Shown here piece by piece: positions 1 to 12,794 of a DNA stretch of 64,000 nucleotides. A program made the position numbers and the translations under genes. Below the pieces are notes generated by a model, which had not been told where the DNA came from, searched no databases, and saw nothing but the letters and a program-made list of their open reading frames with translations. The DNA comes from Marchantia polymorpha subsp. ruderalis (lineage: Eukaryota; Streptophyta; Marchantiopsida; Marchantiales; Marchantiaceae): contig AP031353.1 in NCBI GenBank assembly GCA_037833965.1, positions 15,316,501 through 15,380,500 of the forward strand. The letters are read 5' to 3'. How positions within the stretch are numbered: position 1 is the first letter of the stretch; each line of letters begins with the position of its first letter.

Positions 1-605
1 CTCATTAGTGACCGTGATGTTTTGAATACGGAAAGCAGATTATTTCATTTTATGAGTGTGAACCTACACCCTTTATAGAATTTCTTCATTGAATTTGAGA
101 GGATAGACATTCATTTGGCCCCGGCCTAAACTAACCTTTCCTGATGCGCCTAAATGAAGTTACTTTAGGTAATTCGGCGACTCCATACTTTAAGCATGCC
201 TCCATGTGAACCAAAATATAGCCGGCAGAACTTTCTTCCAAAGAACCTCTGTAAATTAGGATAATTTAATACAAGAAGTGAACAGCTTTGGGTCAGCTTC
301 TGTACACTATCATCCTATTTAGTAATTTGCTGGTTTACTTGAGCAAGATCTTAAGGGAGGAAGTTAGGTAAAATCCTTGTTACCTCCTCTTCTTGAATGG
401 CAAACATCTGGCTGCTACATGATCCGAAAACTGAAAACATTCAGACAGATCTGAAGAAACCAAAGTACCATGACTAAAGTACCAAAATGCCCATTTGACC
501 ACTTATATAAAACTACCAACTACCCTATAAGTCGTTACGCTCATCTGAAAATATGTTTCTAAATAGTGCTAGTCCTCTACTGCTACAATTTCCAGAAACA
601 TCCTA
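1..605. other. 3' flank of the TypA gene
   Basis: No coding exon is recognised. The stretch lies directly downstream of the stop codon of the minus-strand TypA gene, so its right-hand part is probably that gene's 3' untranslated region. A short direct repeat containing aaagtacca occurs near 470-490. Nothing else stands out. Confidence 0.4.
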
Positions 606-3600
606 CTATTTGTCCTTTAAAACACGACGGATAGTTTTCCTTTTCGATGAATCCAGAGCTTTCTTCCTTAACCGAATAGCTTTGGGGGTAACCTGTACAA
701 CATTACAGACGAAAATTTACAACAAATATTAGACAACAGATATGATGGATGACTTTCCAGCACCCGGCAATGTCACCTCCACACATGCTTTTGAAACACA
801 GTCGGAGACCACCACCTTTGATCAGGCTCTTTCTTTCCCACTTTCTGACGAACACTCACAATAACACATGCTAAAAAGGTTGGTCCTTCAGCTGCTAAAG
901 AAGTGCCAAAGCTGAAGTAGAGCATCCTTTCCCTGCGATTGCTTGCAGTGGGTCGTTATCTAAAACCCATAAGTCCTTAAGAATTAAAACCTACCTCGAT
1001 GAGTTCGTCTGCAACAACATAGCCGATAGCTTCTTCCAAGGATATCTGCAAAAGCAGGAAAAATATCAAGAGCTTGAACCCAGTGAGCAATTAATAACGA
1101 CGGGAGCGTAATAACGACCCCGCTGGAGATGCTCTGCGCAATTATAAGGTACGGGTACAACATACCACTGGCAGGTGGTATGTTGTACCCGTACCTAGGT
1201 GGAATTAGTGAATATCAGATGACTCGGAAGAATTTAACAAAGGCTATACCTGTCGCGGTGGTGTCAATCGAACATTTTCATCCTTACTTGCTGCTCGAAC
1301 ATTGGTAAGTTCCTTCGACTTTACAGGATTGAGCTGGAGGTAATCACGAACACCAAAACTCAAATCAATATACAACTTTTGGGTATCGCTCGCTGCATCA
1401 TAACAAACATTTAGTATATGACGAAAATCAACAATATAAGTGCATTATAATGACGACAAACTACAAACCTCCAGGTCAGTGTCACGCGAATGCTCGCCGA
1501 TAACCATCCCATCGTATGTCTGCAAACAATGATATTATTATCAGCGCACACTATATTGCACACATTGCCTATTTTATAAAGGTACCGCTGCACACACGTG
1601 AAGGACCCCAGGAAAAAATCAACAAATTAGCTCGCACGTCAAGAACGTTGAACATCCAGGAATAGTAAGGTGATTTAAGGGCAAACCTCCATTCCAGGTT
1701 GAACGAATAGGATACCACGAGCTTCGAGATTCATCAAAGAATAAGCGGTGATCGTCCCCGTCGCCATAGATACCAGGGCCCCTTTACGAACATTTCCAAG
1801 CGCACCACGATATTTTCCGTATTCTGGAATTGCATCAACGAGAAAAGAAGTTAGGCGTTTCTGCTTCACATATTGATCACTTTCCAACTCTACGGATTTG
1901 AACGTGTAACCCAAGAAGATTTGAAAATTGAAACGGATCTCGTGTCATGATCCTAATGTAGAAAGACTAAAAGCTCTACAAACAACTCAAAACAAAGGTT
2001 GCTTACGTAAGAACGCTCGGTGCATGAAGCCCGTGCCGTGCGTATCCGTGCTGAACACACTTCTATATCCGACTAGTCCCCTGCCAAAAAAGAGTGGCAA
2101 CTTTCAGTCTCAAAAAGAGGTACAAACGTGAGAGATTGACATCGATGAGTGACAAAATTATGAAAATCTTGTGATCTTACGACAGAAATCAAACACTTCG
2201 TTCTAGCTTGTACCTTGATGGACAGCTAAAAATGAGGCGAGTCCGCCCCACAGCTTCGGCGCATGGCCCCATATCTAACAAAGTTCCACGACGATGCGAC
2301 ATTGCCTCGATAACAACCCCAGCATGCTCGTCTTGCACCTGATAAAAGATGATAATGATCAGGTCCGTGAGTTTACCAGCGTCTACATTCAGTCTGTGCG
2401 AGTCCACCTTTTGACCTGTAAATTAGTTAGGCCAGCATACATCCTTGTTTAAAAAAATTAAACTTTAACCGCATCCTTACCTCAATAACGACCTCCTCAA
2501 TCGGCTCCAGTTTTCTCCCATTTTCGGTTTTGTACCTGGAGATGTGACACCGAAGCGTTATAGCTCAACAAAGAGATATACTCCTTTGCCGACAAGTGAC
2601 ATAAAAACAGTACTTAGATATCTGATGGAATTTTCTCGTGGATATCTGACGTCTGATGGATGATAAATATATTTCAGTCCAGAAATACGTGTGGAGAAAC
2701 ATGACAACATTCAAAAACTCGAAAAAACAACCTTAAGATACGGGCAATGTTTATTTCAAGCCTTACATTACAGCTGGAGGAGATACTGACAGCTCAAAAC
2801 CCTCACGACGCATATTTTCAATAAGAATACCTGCACATTAAACATACTCGCTATTGATTAAGCAGCAGGATGTTCACACATGATGATAACCTTCTTAATA
2901 TGAGAAATCCAAATTATGATTTCTAAACAGTAGCAATCTAGAGCCTTGGGAACGCGTGTGAATTTCTTATGACAACCCAGCTTCTGGGATACATCTACAC
3001 AAAAAGAGGTAATTTTACCAAAAGTCCGTGTTTAACGTGCACAATGCGTCCCTGAAGTGCTTCTTAGACACTGATCTGTAAGAAGGATATATAGAAGTTG
3101 AAAAGCGTCCTCATTATGTTCGCATAATAAGGAGGAAAAATAGCTTGAACACTTACCGAGCTGAAGCTCACCCCTCCCCTGTACTTCATAGGCATCCTGG
3201 CTGGCTGTTGGTACCACAGCGATGGACAAATTGCTCTCTGCTTCTTGCATAAGCCTCTCTCCAATTTTCGGCCCTGTCAGCTGTGACAGAAATTCAGTTC
3301 TCCGAAAATGAGCTCGAGTTCACACGTTGCTCGCGACAACCAAAGAGCATTTGGTTGTCGCGAGCAACAAAGTTGCTTAATAACATTGGTTTCCACTACC
3401 TAGTATACTAACGTTGTCCAATATTTTCAACTTCACCACTATTCGGACAAAAGACAGAGTTGCTGAAAGGTCCCAGCACACATCTCATGAGCAAATCATA
3501 TCCTAGACTGCATGCCATAGAAGTTCTCACTCCCAAAAGTAGACATAGACTACGTACCAGATGACCATCTCGACCTGCCAGTGGAGAATCATTCACGCCG

Positions 3601-6465
3601 AAAGTCATTGAGATAGTAGGGGGATCCATAGGAGCTGCAGGAAGGCCCTCGCTGACCTGATTTGACAACTCAAATCTGATTAGAACGACCTCGAACTAAA
3701 GAGACAGATACGACCAGTATCCAAGACACCATTCTCTTCACAACTTCAGGAAACCTTCAACCCTCACCTCAATGGTTGAAATGGTGTGCCCGATAGATGG
3801 CTGGCTAAGACCGGCGATGGACACGATATCTCCTGCTCCAGCACAATCCACTAGAACAGTCGTAGTCCCTTTCTTTTTCATCAACTTAACCACCTGTTCA
3901 GAGACAATAATATGAACGCTTGAGACTAACGCCTAAGAATTGATAATGTGGAACTGCTTTACTTTAAAAACCTTATCTCGAAAAGTGCTTCAGAGAATAT
4001 TTCAGGCCCTGGTGGTCAACAAAGCTATCTACTTGTATGCTAGAGCGACTTAGCAGTTCTCAGTCCTCCGAAACGAATCAGAGATATTGTTGAGATTCAT
4101 ATTAGATCCAGAGCATTTAAACCCCTAACGTACGTAAGTGTGTACACTGATCAACTTCTATAGACAAAGAGGTATGACAATCTTTGATATACATACAGAT
4201 TCATTATTAGCTCTATATCTCTCGATGTGACAAATATTACAAGCACAAGTGAGTATCTTACCTTTCCTTCCTCTACAGGCTTACAGACGTTGTCATGCCA
4301 CCGCAGTCCATGCACTCTATCTCCAACCCGTACGATACCTGAAGCAATTCTTCCCGTCACCAGACGACCCAGATAAGGGTCACGCTCCATCATTGACACC
4401 TGTAAAGAACATACGAGTAAGAAAATAGAACAAAGCAGTTTCAACTAATAGCGTCGAAATCAGAAACCAGCAATACACATACATGCACAGCAAGTAACAA
4501 GTATGGCAAAGCAAGAGTCTTCTAGCAATAACCGTACCAGCATTTGAAAGGGTGCCTTCAAATCTCCTGAAGGAGGCTGAACATGCTCCACAATAGCATC
4601 AAGTAAGGGTCCCATTCCCATCTTGTTCTCCTCCACAGTACCTCCCTTCGTAAATTCCTTTGATGCCCATCCTTCCTTCGCGGATGCATAAAGCACTGGG
4701 AAGTCAAGCTGTTCATCTACAATATTGCGGATAAAAAGTGAAACGTGCAACGTCCGTGATTAGCTGTTTTACAAAACAAACCGTAACTGAATATTGGTCT
4801 CGAACAAATGAAGCTGTTAACCAAAGAAATAGGCACACCGAGACGTTATATTCGTGCGAATAATATGTGTATAAGTATGTGCTAGGGCTCAAAGAACATT
4901 CCCTGCATACCTGACGCGCCCATGTTTGCAAAGAGGTCGAAAATCATGCTCTCCACCTCTCCGCATCTTTTTTGTGTGACTGCGTAGAAAATCTGCGTAA
5001 GTAACTCATACATTTCAACGTACACTGCCTTCAGCAGAAAAGACCCTGTGCCGGAAAAGGCAACAACTTATCTACAGATGCACAGCAATACTTTAGACCA
5101 AAATTGAGTGACTTGAAAGACTCGGCGAGGACGGGGAATTAAGAAACAAGCGGTCGCCGTAAATTCTGTCAAGCTTACCTGATGGGCGATCCACCTTGTT
5201 CAACAGAAGAATAGGGCGAATTCCACGAGCCAAAGCCTTGGCTACGACAAATCTTGTCTGAGCGAGGGGACCTTCTCCAGCATCTACCACCAAGACTGCG
5301 CCCTCCACCATCCCTACCACCCTTTCCACCTGTTCTCAATTGCTTCATGATTAAAAATCTTATCCTCATAAACCCTTTCATAACCATAAAGTTTAATAGC
5401 ACCATACTCAGATTGACACGTACTCAGCAATTTCGTAAAAAAACAGAGACTTGCATCTCAAATATAACCATTATACAGAAGCAAGTCTATAATCATGAGA
5501 GCAAGTCCACTGAGATGAACTAAACTCGAATTGGAGAATCTAGCAGATGAACGTCGACAAAAGCAGCAGGTTTACCTCTCCACCGAAATCAGCATGGCCT
5601 GGTGTATCCAACATGTTCAGCTCCACTCCACCGTACGACATCGATGTATACTGCACTATGACGTAACTTGTTTAACTCCACATGCTCAAACGTGGAACTG
5701 TAGTTCTAGTTGCGGGTGGGAATATAACAGCAAACTTGTCACTCTCTCCACTCTGATGCGTTGAACTTACGAATGGAGGACGAAGCACGAAAAATGGGTC
5801 AAATTAACAAAAATAAACGAGTCATTGATAAAAGACAACGACCAGTGATCAGATTGAAGTGTGTATTCAGCTCCCTGCATACCCAATTACGTTCAGTCCC
5901 ATGCCCAAGTTCGATCGAGACGAGAAGAACGAAGCTGCCCTCAATTAAAAAGGAAAAAGCTCAGTGACAACAGAGGTAGCTTAAGATCGGGTCCAGTGAC
6001 CAAATTACTTGTATACTGCAGCACAATAATGCCTTATCTACGTTCTCAGTCAATTATTGAGATCGAGGGTGTTCCGTGGAAAATTCAGTAAAAGTACAAG
6101 TATTTGGGTGGGATTAAAACCTTGGACGCGATCGTAATTCCTCGCTCCTTTTCCAGTGAAATTGAATCCAAAGCACGCTCGTGGGGAACAGCTGCTCCAC
6201 ACTGACGCAATATTCGGTCCATAAGAGTCGTCTTCCCGTGATCGACATGGGCAATCACAGCCACATTGCGGATTTTAGAAGGGGATACAACTGAACCTGT
6301 ATCATTCTGGTCAATTTCAGGTGCCACCACTGAAAATCTCCTCCGTAATTGAAAACGGGAGCCTGATGGCCTCTGTGTCAACGGCCTCAATAACCAAGGA
6401 CGTTCTCCCGAGAAGGCAATTTTGGAAATTGCGGACCAAGTGGCCCTCCCTTGGGAGCGTGACAT
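606..6465 (-). CDS. Mitochondrial-type TypA/BipA translational GTPase
   Basis: This is a ribosome-binding GTPase of the TypA/BipA family, related to EF-G. Eighteen exons join in phase: 6465-6121, 5650-5576, 5329-5179, 4979-4911, 4716-4538, 4399-4262, 3893-3768, 3656-3558, 3280-3157, 2830-2767, 2535-2481, 2338-2214, 2080-2007, 1823-1687, 1519-1469, 1333-1250, 1045-995 and 692-606, giving 677 aa. The G1 motif AHVDHGKT is at residues 72-79, DTPGH at 130-134 and NKVD at 184-187. Domain II, the EF-G-like domains ([21 protein letters not shown]) and the BipA C-terminal region (GTGFMHRAF, then [17 protein letters not shown]) follow in order, ending with [11 protein letters not shown]. The first 50 residues are rich in Arg and Ser and end RRRFSVVAP, which looks like a mitochondrial presequence. 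From memory the sequence is closer to the Arabidopsis At2g31060 type than to the chloroplast SVR3 type. The start is the first ATG in frame with the GTPase domain. Confidence 0.93.
1148..1195. repeat. Perfect inverted duplication, 21-bp arms
   Basis: The arms at 1148-1168 and 1175-1195 are exact reverse complements separated by a 6-nt loop (tggcag). The element lies in the TypA intron between the exons at 1250-1333 and 995-1045. The arm begins ggtacgggtacaacat. I saw no other copy in the window. Confidence 0.95.
3326..3368. repeat. Perfect inverted duplication, 19-bp arms
   Basis: The arms at 3326-3344 and 3350-3368 are exact reverse complements around a 5-nt loop (gagca). The element lies in the TypA intron between the exons at 3558-3656 and 3157-3280. 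Its arm sequence (gttgctcgcgacaacc) is unrelated to the element at 1148. Confidence 0.95.
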
Positions 6466-8893
6466 TTTCTCAATGCACGCAATTTTCCTTCCTCAATTCA
6501 AATTCCACCACCCATTTTGGACAGCCTAATCCCACAGAAACGCTGACCGGAGGTACGACTCCAGGAAGCTCCTTTGCTTCTCCAGTAATATCGGAATCAA
6601 AATCTCGGTAGGCAGATTTCTCATGAATAATAAATTCCTGCTCCGATCCACGATCTCGTCGCAGTACAGGACCGAAAATGCCAAATCCAGACTTGATCTG
6701 AGCTCGGAGGAAAAGATCTTTTTTCCCGGGGGTACACTTGTAGATCACAAGAAGCCTCAATTTGTTCGGACGGATCAAACGATTTCCAAATCACGGGGAA
6801 CGGGATCCCCGATTCTTTGAATCTGCTCCATCTGATAAAACTCTCGAAAAAGGGATCTCACGATCACTCTACCCGAGCTCGCCGATGAACCCAAATTCGA
6901 ATTCCTCTTCAAGCTCCGTGACCGGAGCGGAAGAGCAATAATCGAATCTTCGATTTCTCGACTCTGAAACAGAGTCTCCGTTTAGGGTTGACAAAACCCT
7001 AAACGGAGAAGGAGCAGAGTCTCCGTTGCTCCGAAACTAGGTTCAACTTTCCACCAGATCTGGAAAGTAAGAAGAGTTTGCATCTGCTTTCGATTTTTCG
7101 GCCGAAACCACTATAACTTCGGCCGACATTGATTTCGGAGTGCACTAGGCCATATAGCCTGAATCTTCTGTCGACTGGGGTTTTACTGGTGGGATCCACG
7201 AACGCTGTTTCCTAATTTCGATCCTCGGCGGTCGAAACCATGCCCATTTCGGCTTATTCTCCCAATTGGGAAGCTTCATGGGAGAACAACTTGTTAAACG
7301 AGGTGCATATCTGGATACATGACGTGATTGCTTTTCATTGCATCTGCAAATGTAATAGATGAATGTTGAATTAAATAGAATGCTCATTTTTACCAAGAAG
7401 ACAGTGTCACCTCATTTATGCTACAATTAGGATTATCATACACATTGCTATCAAAGTCAACATCCATAGCTCTATACATGTCCAAGACTAGAGAAAAAAA
7501 AACTTGGCAGACGTAAATATAACTAGAAGTTATCGTAAGATGGCCAATTTACTGGAGATCGTGCCAAGTCGCTCCATCTCATGCCATAGAGAATATCGCA
7601 TGCTTAATGAAGTAAAGAGCAGCTAATATTATATTTTCGATTGGCAACAAATTGTATAGATATTCGCTGCATTTAGGGTAACATCACAGTCCAAGATGGT
7701 GGGGAAGATACATCAACCAAATTGAACCTGATCTCCATCAAATTGCTGACTGCTGAATGCTGAGGGCAGAAAATTGAGGAGCCGGCCGGTAAAGTATCAG
7801 ACATGACTCCTCTTCGACTTGCATGAACACGTGTCATCGCCGAAGACTCCGAGTGCAGGAGGATCCGGGGAAGAAGCAGCTGGACGGGAATGGAGAGACG
7901 GCGTGTGCACAGCACACGTCGGAGCTTTGGATGTTCGCTGACTACATCCGCCCCGCTCCGTTCCGTGCCAGAGTCCGAGCCTGGACGAGAGCTTTTTGGG
8001 TCCCGGGTAGATGACGGGTAGTTCGCTGTCCTGGCTTTTCAGAATTTGTTAACGTGGATTTATGATCCACTGTCCATTCGCGCCGAGATCGGCCAATTTT
8101 CCTCTTGTTCTTCCAGAGGTTCGAAGCTCACATTTCGTTTCTCTGCACTCAGTTGCTCTTCTGCTCTCTTCTCGTCTCTTCTCTTCTCTTAGCTTCTCCT
8201 GGAAAATAGATCAGATTCCGTGGCCGAGCATTCGAGCTCGTCGTCTGCACTCCAAATTCAGATTCGGAATTTGTGACAAAATCGAGTTTTCATGAAAGAG
8301 TAGAGTTGGAGAGTTAAAGTTATCGTAGACCTGCGTCTGGATTTGAAGTGAAGTAAGACAGTAATGATTGCAGTAGCGAGCTTCTGAAGCGCGGAGAAGA
8401 AAGGGGATTCAAGTTGGAACCCATTGTACCACTGTTGATTTGAGCAGGCCCGTCATTGATTCTCGTGCTTGTGCTGATTCCTACAGCAGTTTGTGGCTGC
8501 CTGTGACGATCAGTGCAGCTGACTCCGAGTTCCATGACCAATTCAGCAGCTGCAAGACAGGCGTTTTCGTATTGTGTCCAGCAAGTAAGGTCAGATTCCA
8601 CATGGCATCCTGAGATGTATATGCTGCACACATGGTGACTTGAAAGCTGGCATAGGGAATTGGGCATTTCAGCTTCTGAGTTCTTCCTTACATCTCATAA
8701 GGACCATTTGGAGCATATAAAACATAACAACATGGAGTGTTAGATTACAAGTTGGAATACTGAGGCTTTTCTAGGGGTTATTACTTTGCGTCTGTGTTCT
8801 TTTCTCCGATCACTTACCTCAGATTGCCAAGGCCATGTACCTGCTAATAAAGTAAATAGCAAATGCTGGAGGTTTTGGTGGACTCCTGAACGA
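6466..8893. other. Divergent spacer between TypA and the NDUFAF6-like gene
   Basis: This spacer separates two divergently transcribed genes and must hold both promoters and 5' leaders. The open frames in it resemble no family I know. Purine/pyrimidine-biased, moderately GC-rich sequence runs from 6466 to about 7250, and a pyrimidine-rich tract occurs at 8155-8205. Spliced 5' untranslated exons are possible: an acceptor-like pyrimidine tract ending in cag occurs just before 8680. Confidence 0.5.
6975..7009. repeat. Perfect 15-bp inverted duplication containing teloboxes
   Basis: The arms at 6975-6989 and 6995-7009 are exact reverse complements around a 5-nt loop (gacaa). Each arm contains TTTAGGGTT or its complement AACCCTAAA, so both strands carry a telobox core. 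The motif cagagtctccgtt just upstream recurs as a direct copy at about 7014-7026. The element lies about 0.5 kb upstream of the TypA start. Confidence 0.9.
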
Positions 8894-11713
8894 ATGGAAA
8901 ATGTGGGAAGGACGGGGAACCTATCAATCTTTCGCAGAGTTCTTGCATCGGTCACATCTATAAACCCAACGCAGGCTAAATGTTCGAACTTACTGTACAG
9001 GAGGTATGACTACGCAAACTATCTGTGTCTGTTGCATTTACCTCCGGAAGTACGGAAAGCCGCCTTCGCTATTCGAGCATTCAACGTGGAGACCGCAAGA
9101 GTGAGTTTCGTCACATTATTATATTATTTCGTCACTGAGCATTATGCCAATACGCATTGTCGTGTGTTGGACTACCGCCTTTGTAAGCTAACTCCTATAA
9201 CACGGTTTTTTTTCTGCAGGTCGGTGATAATACCCGCGAGATCCAGCTTGGAGTGATGCGGCTTTTCTGGTGGAAGGATACTATAGATGGAATTTATAAG
9301 GTCAATATTTAGCTAAGCGTATTCGGCTTCCAGCTTCTCATTTTGTAAGTTTCGATAGTCAGAATGTACAAAGTGCTTCGCTGAATCATCGTCATATTCT
9401 GGACTCAGAAAACACCTGTCGAGCATCCAGTAGCTCAGGCGCTCAGCTCCGTCTTAGCTGAACATAGATTAAGCAAGCAGTGGTTTTCACGCCTCATCGA
9501 GGCTCGGGTATGTCATGACCTTTACCTTTGCACTCTGCAAACATATACTCTTCTCGGCAGTGCTTGCAGCTTTTTCTACTCACGACACACACTTCGAGCT
9601 CATGGATAGGATGAGTTTCAATTCTTAATGTGAGTTGCAGGTGTCAATGTTATCGGTCTGAGTAATTTTCTCTTGATAGATTCTGGGTGCTGGCATATGG
9701 GCAGGTAACTGATTTGGAAGCAACTGCTCCACCTGTTAGTATGGCGGAGGTTGAACGGTAATTTTTCGTCTTCACTCATGGGTAATCTCTAAAATTCTCA
9801 AGTCTGCTTTGCAATTCCATGCCTTCCACATACATTGCTTGTGCTTACTACCAAAGCGTTTGAAATCACGAATTAGGGTTTTCTTCTTGTTCTCCTAGAG
9901 TGTTTAAACATGCATGTAACTATGAGCTCTTCGTGACATGGCTGGGTGGTATTGATTGCTGTTGGACAGATACGCTGAGAACACAGCATCTGTGATTCTG
10001 TATCTTACTCTAGAGGCAGCCGGGATTCGCAGCACAGCCGCAGATCATGCTGCTTCGCACATTGGTAGGTCATGGTTTGTGAACACGGGAATTTTGATTT
10101 CGATTTAAACAACTTCCAAACACCGAACTTGCTGATGTCTGCTATTTTTTGGTGTTCAGGCAGTAGATGTGAGCATAAGAAGTTCTGTATCAATGCCATC
10201 TTCGGTAGACGCACAAGAAAATACTGAAAAGAATTGATATTGCTTTCACATTCTAAGCTAAGGTCCAAGAAATTATCTAAGTTTCTCACACAAGATTTTT
10301 ATCTTGCTGTTTAATTCAATGTACTCTAACTCTCAATCAAATTATTTCCTGGCTGCGCAGGGAAGGCCGCAGGCATCGGACTACTGCTTCGAGGCACTCC
10401 AGTCCATGGCTCACGACGCCGAACATACATTCCAATCGACATAGCTGCGAAGGTTAGTGATAGATCATGCTCTTTTGATACACATCGTTTCAGCTGACAC
10501 AGCTCCACAAGTTATATGAAGTTGCTAGGAGCGTAGAAGTAAGATACTATTTCAGAGTGGGAAAAAACATCATACAAGTATTAGAAACGCGATTACATAT
10601 ATTTGGAGATTTAGTCTCAGAGACCTCTTGAATACCTTATATTGACTACTTCGAAACCAGTGACAAGAAGCTATTTGAATCACATGTAAAGCTCCGTGAG
10701 CGAACCTCAGTAGAGTAAGGATCATGCAGTTTCCAGTTTAAGATAGTATATGGTAAATGCGATTATGTTCTACAGTTGCTGGCCTTCTAATGATTTTCTC
10801 AATCATATGAATATACATCTCTGAAGCATGAATAAAATTAGCCTGAGGAAGGAACCATATGCAGAGCTGTTCTTTAATTGAGTTGCTCCTTTACGCTGTA
10901 CTAGTCGGATAGATTGATGCTTCTTCGTTTTGACCAACCATGAGCTGAATACTATCATTTTCCTGAAACAAACTTGTTTATCTGAGCAGCATGGTTTGTC
11001 TCAAGAGGATATATATAGAGGACAAAATCGAGAAGCTCTTGCGGATGCAGTACATGAGGTGAGATATCCTGAAAGTAATGTATAGGGGTTTACATACTGT
11101 GTCCACCCAAATTCTTCAAAACTTTTCCTTATCTAATGGGGTGACTAGTACTGAACTGAACTTCGAATCTCTTAACCTATCTTTCCTGAACGTTTCACCA
11201 CATAAGAGTTCCAAAACATTTGAATCAATCGGACTACTTATAGATTTGATGAACTTGGCAGGTTGCATCTTTTGCCAATGCACATCTAGTTCATGCCCGG
11301 GGTCTTGCTAGCACGGTGCCAAAAGGAGCAGTGACTGTACTTCTTCCTGCGGTAAGTGAAGGAGGTCTTTTCTTCTTTTGGTGATAAGTTTGTTAAGCTT
11401 ATGCAGACAAAACTTGTATTTCTTCCAGCGTTTTTGCCTAGTAATATAATATTAAATGTAATAATAGTAATAATAATTGCTTAGGATACCAGATTTCTTG
11501 TAATTATGTTTATATGTGACAAAGTCTATCGAAGGATCTTATCTAATTGGCATGCTTTCTTCGACCTAGGTTCCAGCCGGCTTACTCTTGCAGTCCTTGG
11601 AGAAATGCAACTTCAACGTGTTTGATTCAAAGCTCAACAGTGGGGTCTGTGGTGTCTCACCTTTGTGGATGCAACTCCAGCAGAGATGGCACGCCTTCAG
11701 AGGATCGTACTAA
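8894..11713 (+). CDS. NDUFAF6-like complex I assembly factor
   Basis: This is a squalene/phytoene-synthase-fold protein of the NDUFAF6 group, whose characterised members act in mitochondrial complex I assembly. Nine exons join in phase: 8894-9100, 9220-9300, 9409-9507, 9705-9757, 9970-10064, 10361-10452, 10990-11058, 11262-11351 and 11570-11713, giving 309 aa against about 333 aa in human. Family landmarks are [28 protein letters not shown], then [42 protein letters not shown] and [10 protein letters not shown]. The N-terminus before [10 protein letters not shown] is basic and Ser-rich, consistent with a mitochondrial presequence. I see no clear pair of Asp-rich prenyltransferase motifs, as expected for this non-enzymatic branch. 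The start is the first in-frame ATG; no in-frame ATG occurs further upstream in the same open frame. The donor after the second exon (gtcaat) is weak but GT. Confidence 0.9.
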
Positions 11714-12088
11714 TTTATCCTCTTCAGCTTAAGGTCCACTGGGTACATCAGTCAGTGCCATTGTCTTTGATTAACCTTCCACTGGGTCGTGAAGGATCTT
11801 TAGGGGATGTAGAAAGTTATAGCACGTTGCTAGGCCCGAAGGGTCATGAGCACAAGAACCGGATTTTGTCTGACAATTTCTTCTCAATATAACGGCGATC
11901 CCTTGGTGGTCATATGCCTTCATGCAACAAGACGAATAGAGGGTCAAACAAACACATTTTTTGAGCTTGATAGAAGGACCGGATCTCAATTCTAGGAAAA
12001 TTTTTAAATGATTACGGTTATTCACTTCGAGATTATAGGAACTTGGTTCACAAATCTAAATTATGGGAAATTAAGTTCCCGGACAATT

Positions 12089-12119
12089 GTACATAGACAA
12101 CTGTAAGTAGTCTATGTAC
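12089..12119. repeat. 10-bp inverted duplication
   Basis: The arms gtacatagac (12089-12098) and gtctatgtac (12110-12119) are exact reverse complements with an 11-nt spacer. It is shorter than the other inverted duplications here and could arise by chance more easily. Confidence 0.8.
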
Positions 12120-12757
12120 GTTCTTCGAATCTTCTACCTTTTTCGTCTGTCATGTGGTGATGACAATTTCAATACAAATTTGGATCTGAAAACTTGAGTA
12201 GATACTGAACAAAATTAAAGAGTTCAAAACTCTCAGTATATGATTTGGCGCCTTGAATTATTCTCTCCTAGTATCATTACAAATTTGTATTCCTTGCACA
12301 TTCACAACCTGACTCTGAAAAGCAAGCTGATACAGAACCAATGTTACCAGCTTAAAACTCTGGAATTAACTATTGGCGCATTGAATAAAACTCTCATGTT
12401 ATCACATCTCCAAAAGATCAAGTTCTAAGTATATGGGTGTAGCTTACTGTCATTTGTGGGACTTCGATATTTAAGATAGCAGCACCAAGACTCCCCCTCA
12501 AGTCGAGGTTGCTCGATATCTTTCATTGTAATTCTAGATCTGAAGTCCAATTTCACTTTCATCCAAGAGCTACGACCATTGTAACAATACCGTTGAACTT
12601 TTAAGCATAGCAATTTTTAATTTCAGAAAGTACATATATATTGATTTTGTTTTTATCTATAGTGAGGATATTATATAACGATCTGACATCATATCACATA
12701 TGTCTGAATGTGCTCAAGTGGCCTCTGTGTCCTTGAAAGTAACCACTATTATTCTTA

Positions 12758-12794
12758 TGGAGTTATATTGAGTCAATAACTCAATATAACTCCA
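12758..12794. repeat. Perfect inverted duplication, 16-bp arms
   Basis: The arms at 12758-12773 (tggagttatattgagt) and 12779-12794 are exact reverse complements around a 5-nt loop (caata). The element lies in intergenic DNA downstream of the NDUFAF6-like gene. Confidence 0.95.

Noticed and set aside
1148..1195. miRNA precursor
   Set aside because: The whole hairpin is 48 nt with a perfect stem and no room for Dicer phasing outside the arms. Plant precursors are longer and imperfect.
12150..12190. C/D-box snoRNA (tgatga followed by ctga)
   Set aside because: Box-like motifs are only about 35 nt apart with no terminal stem or D'/C' boxes, too short for a snoRNA.
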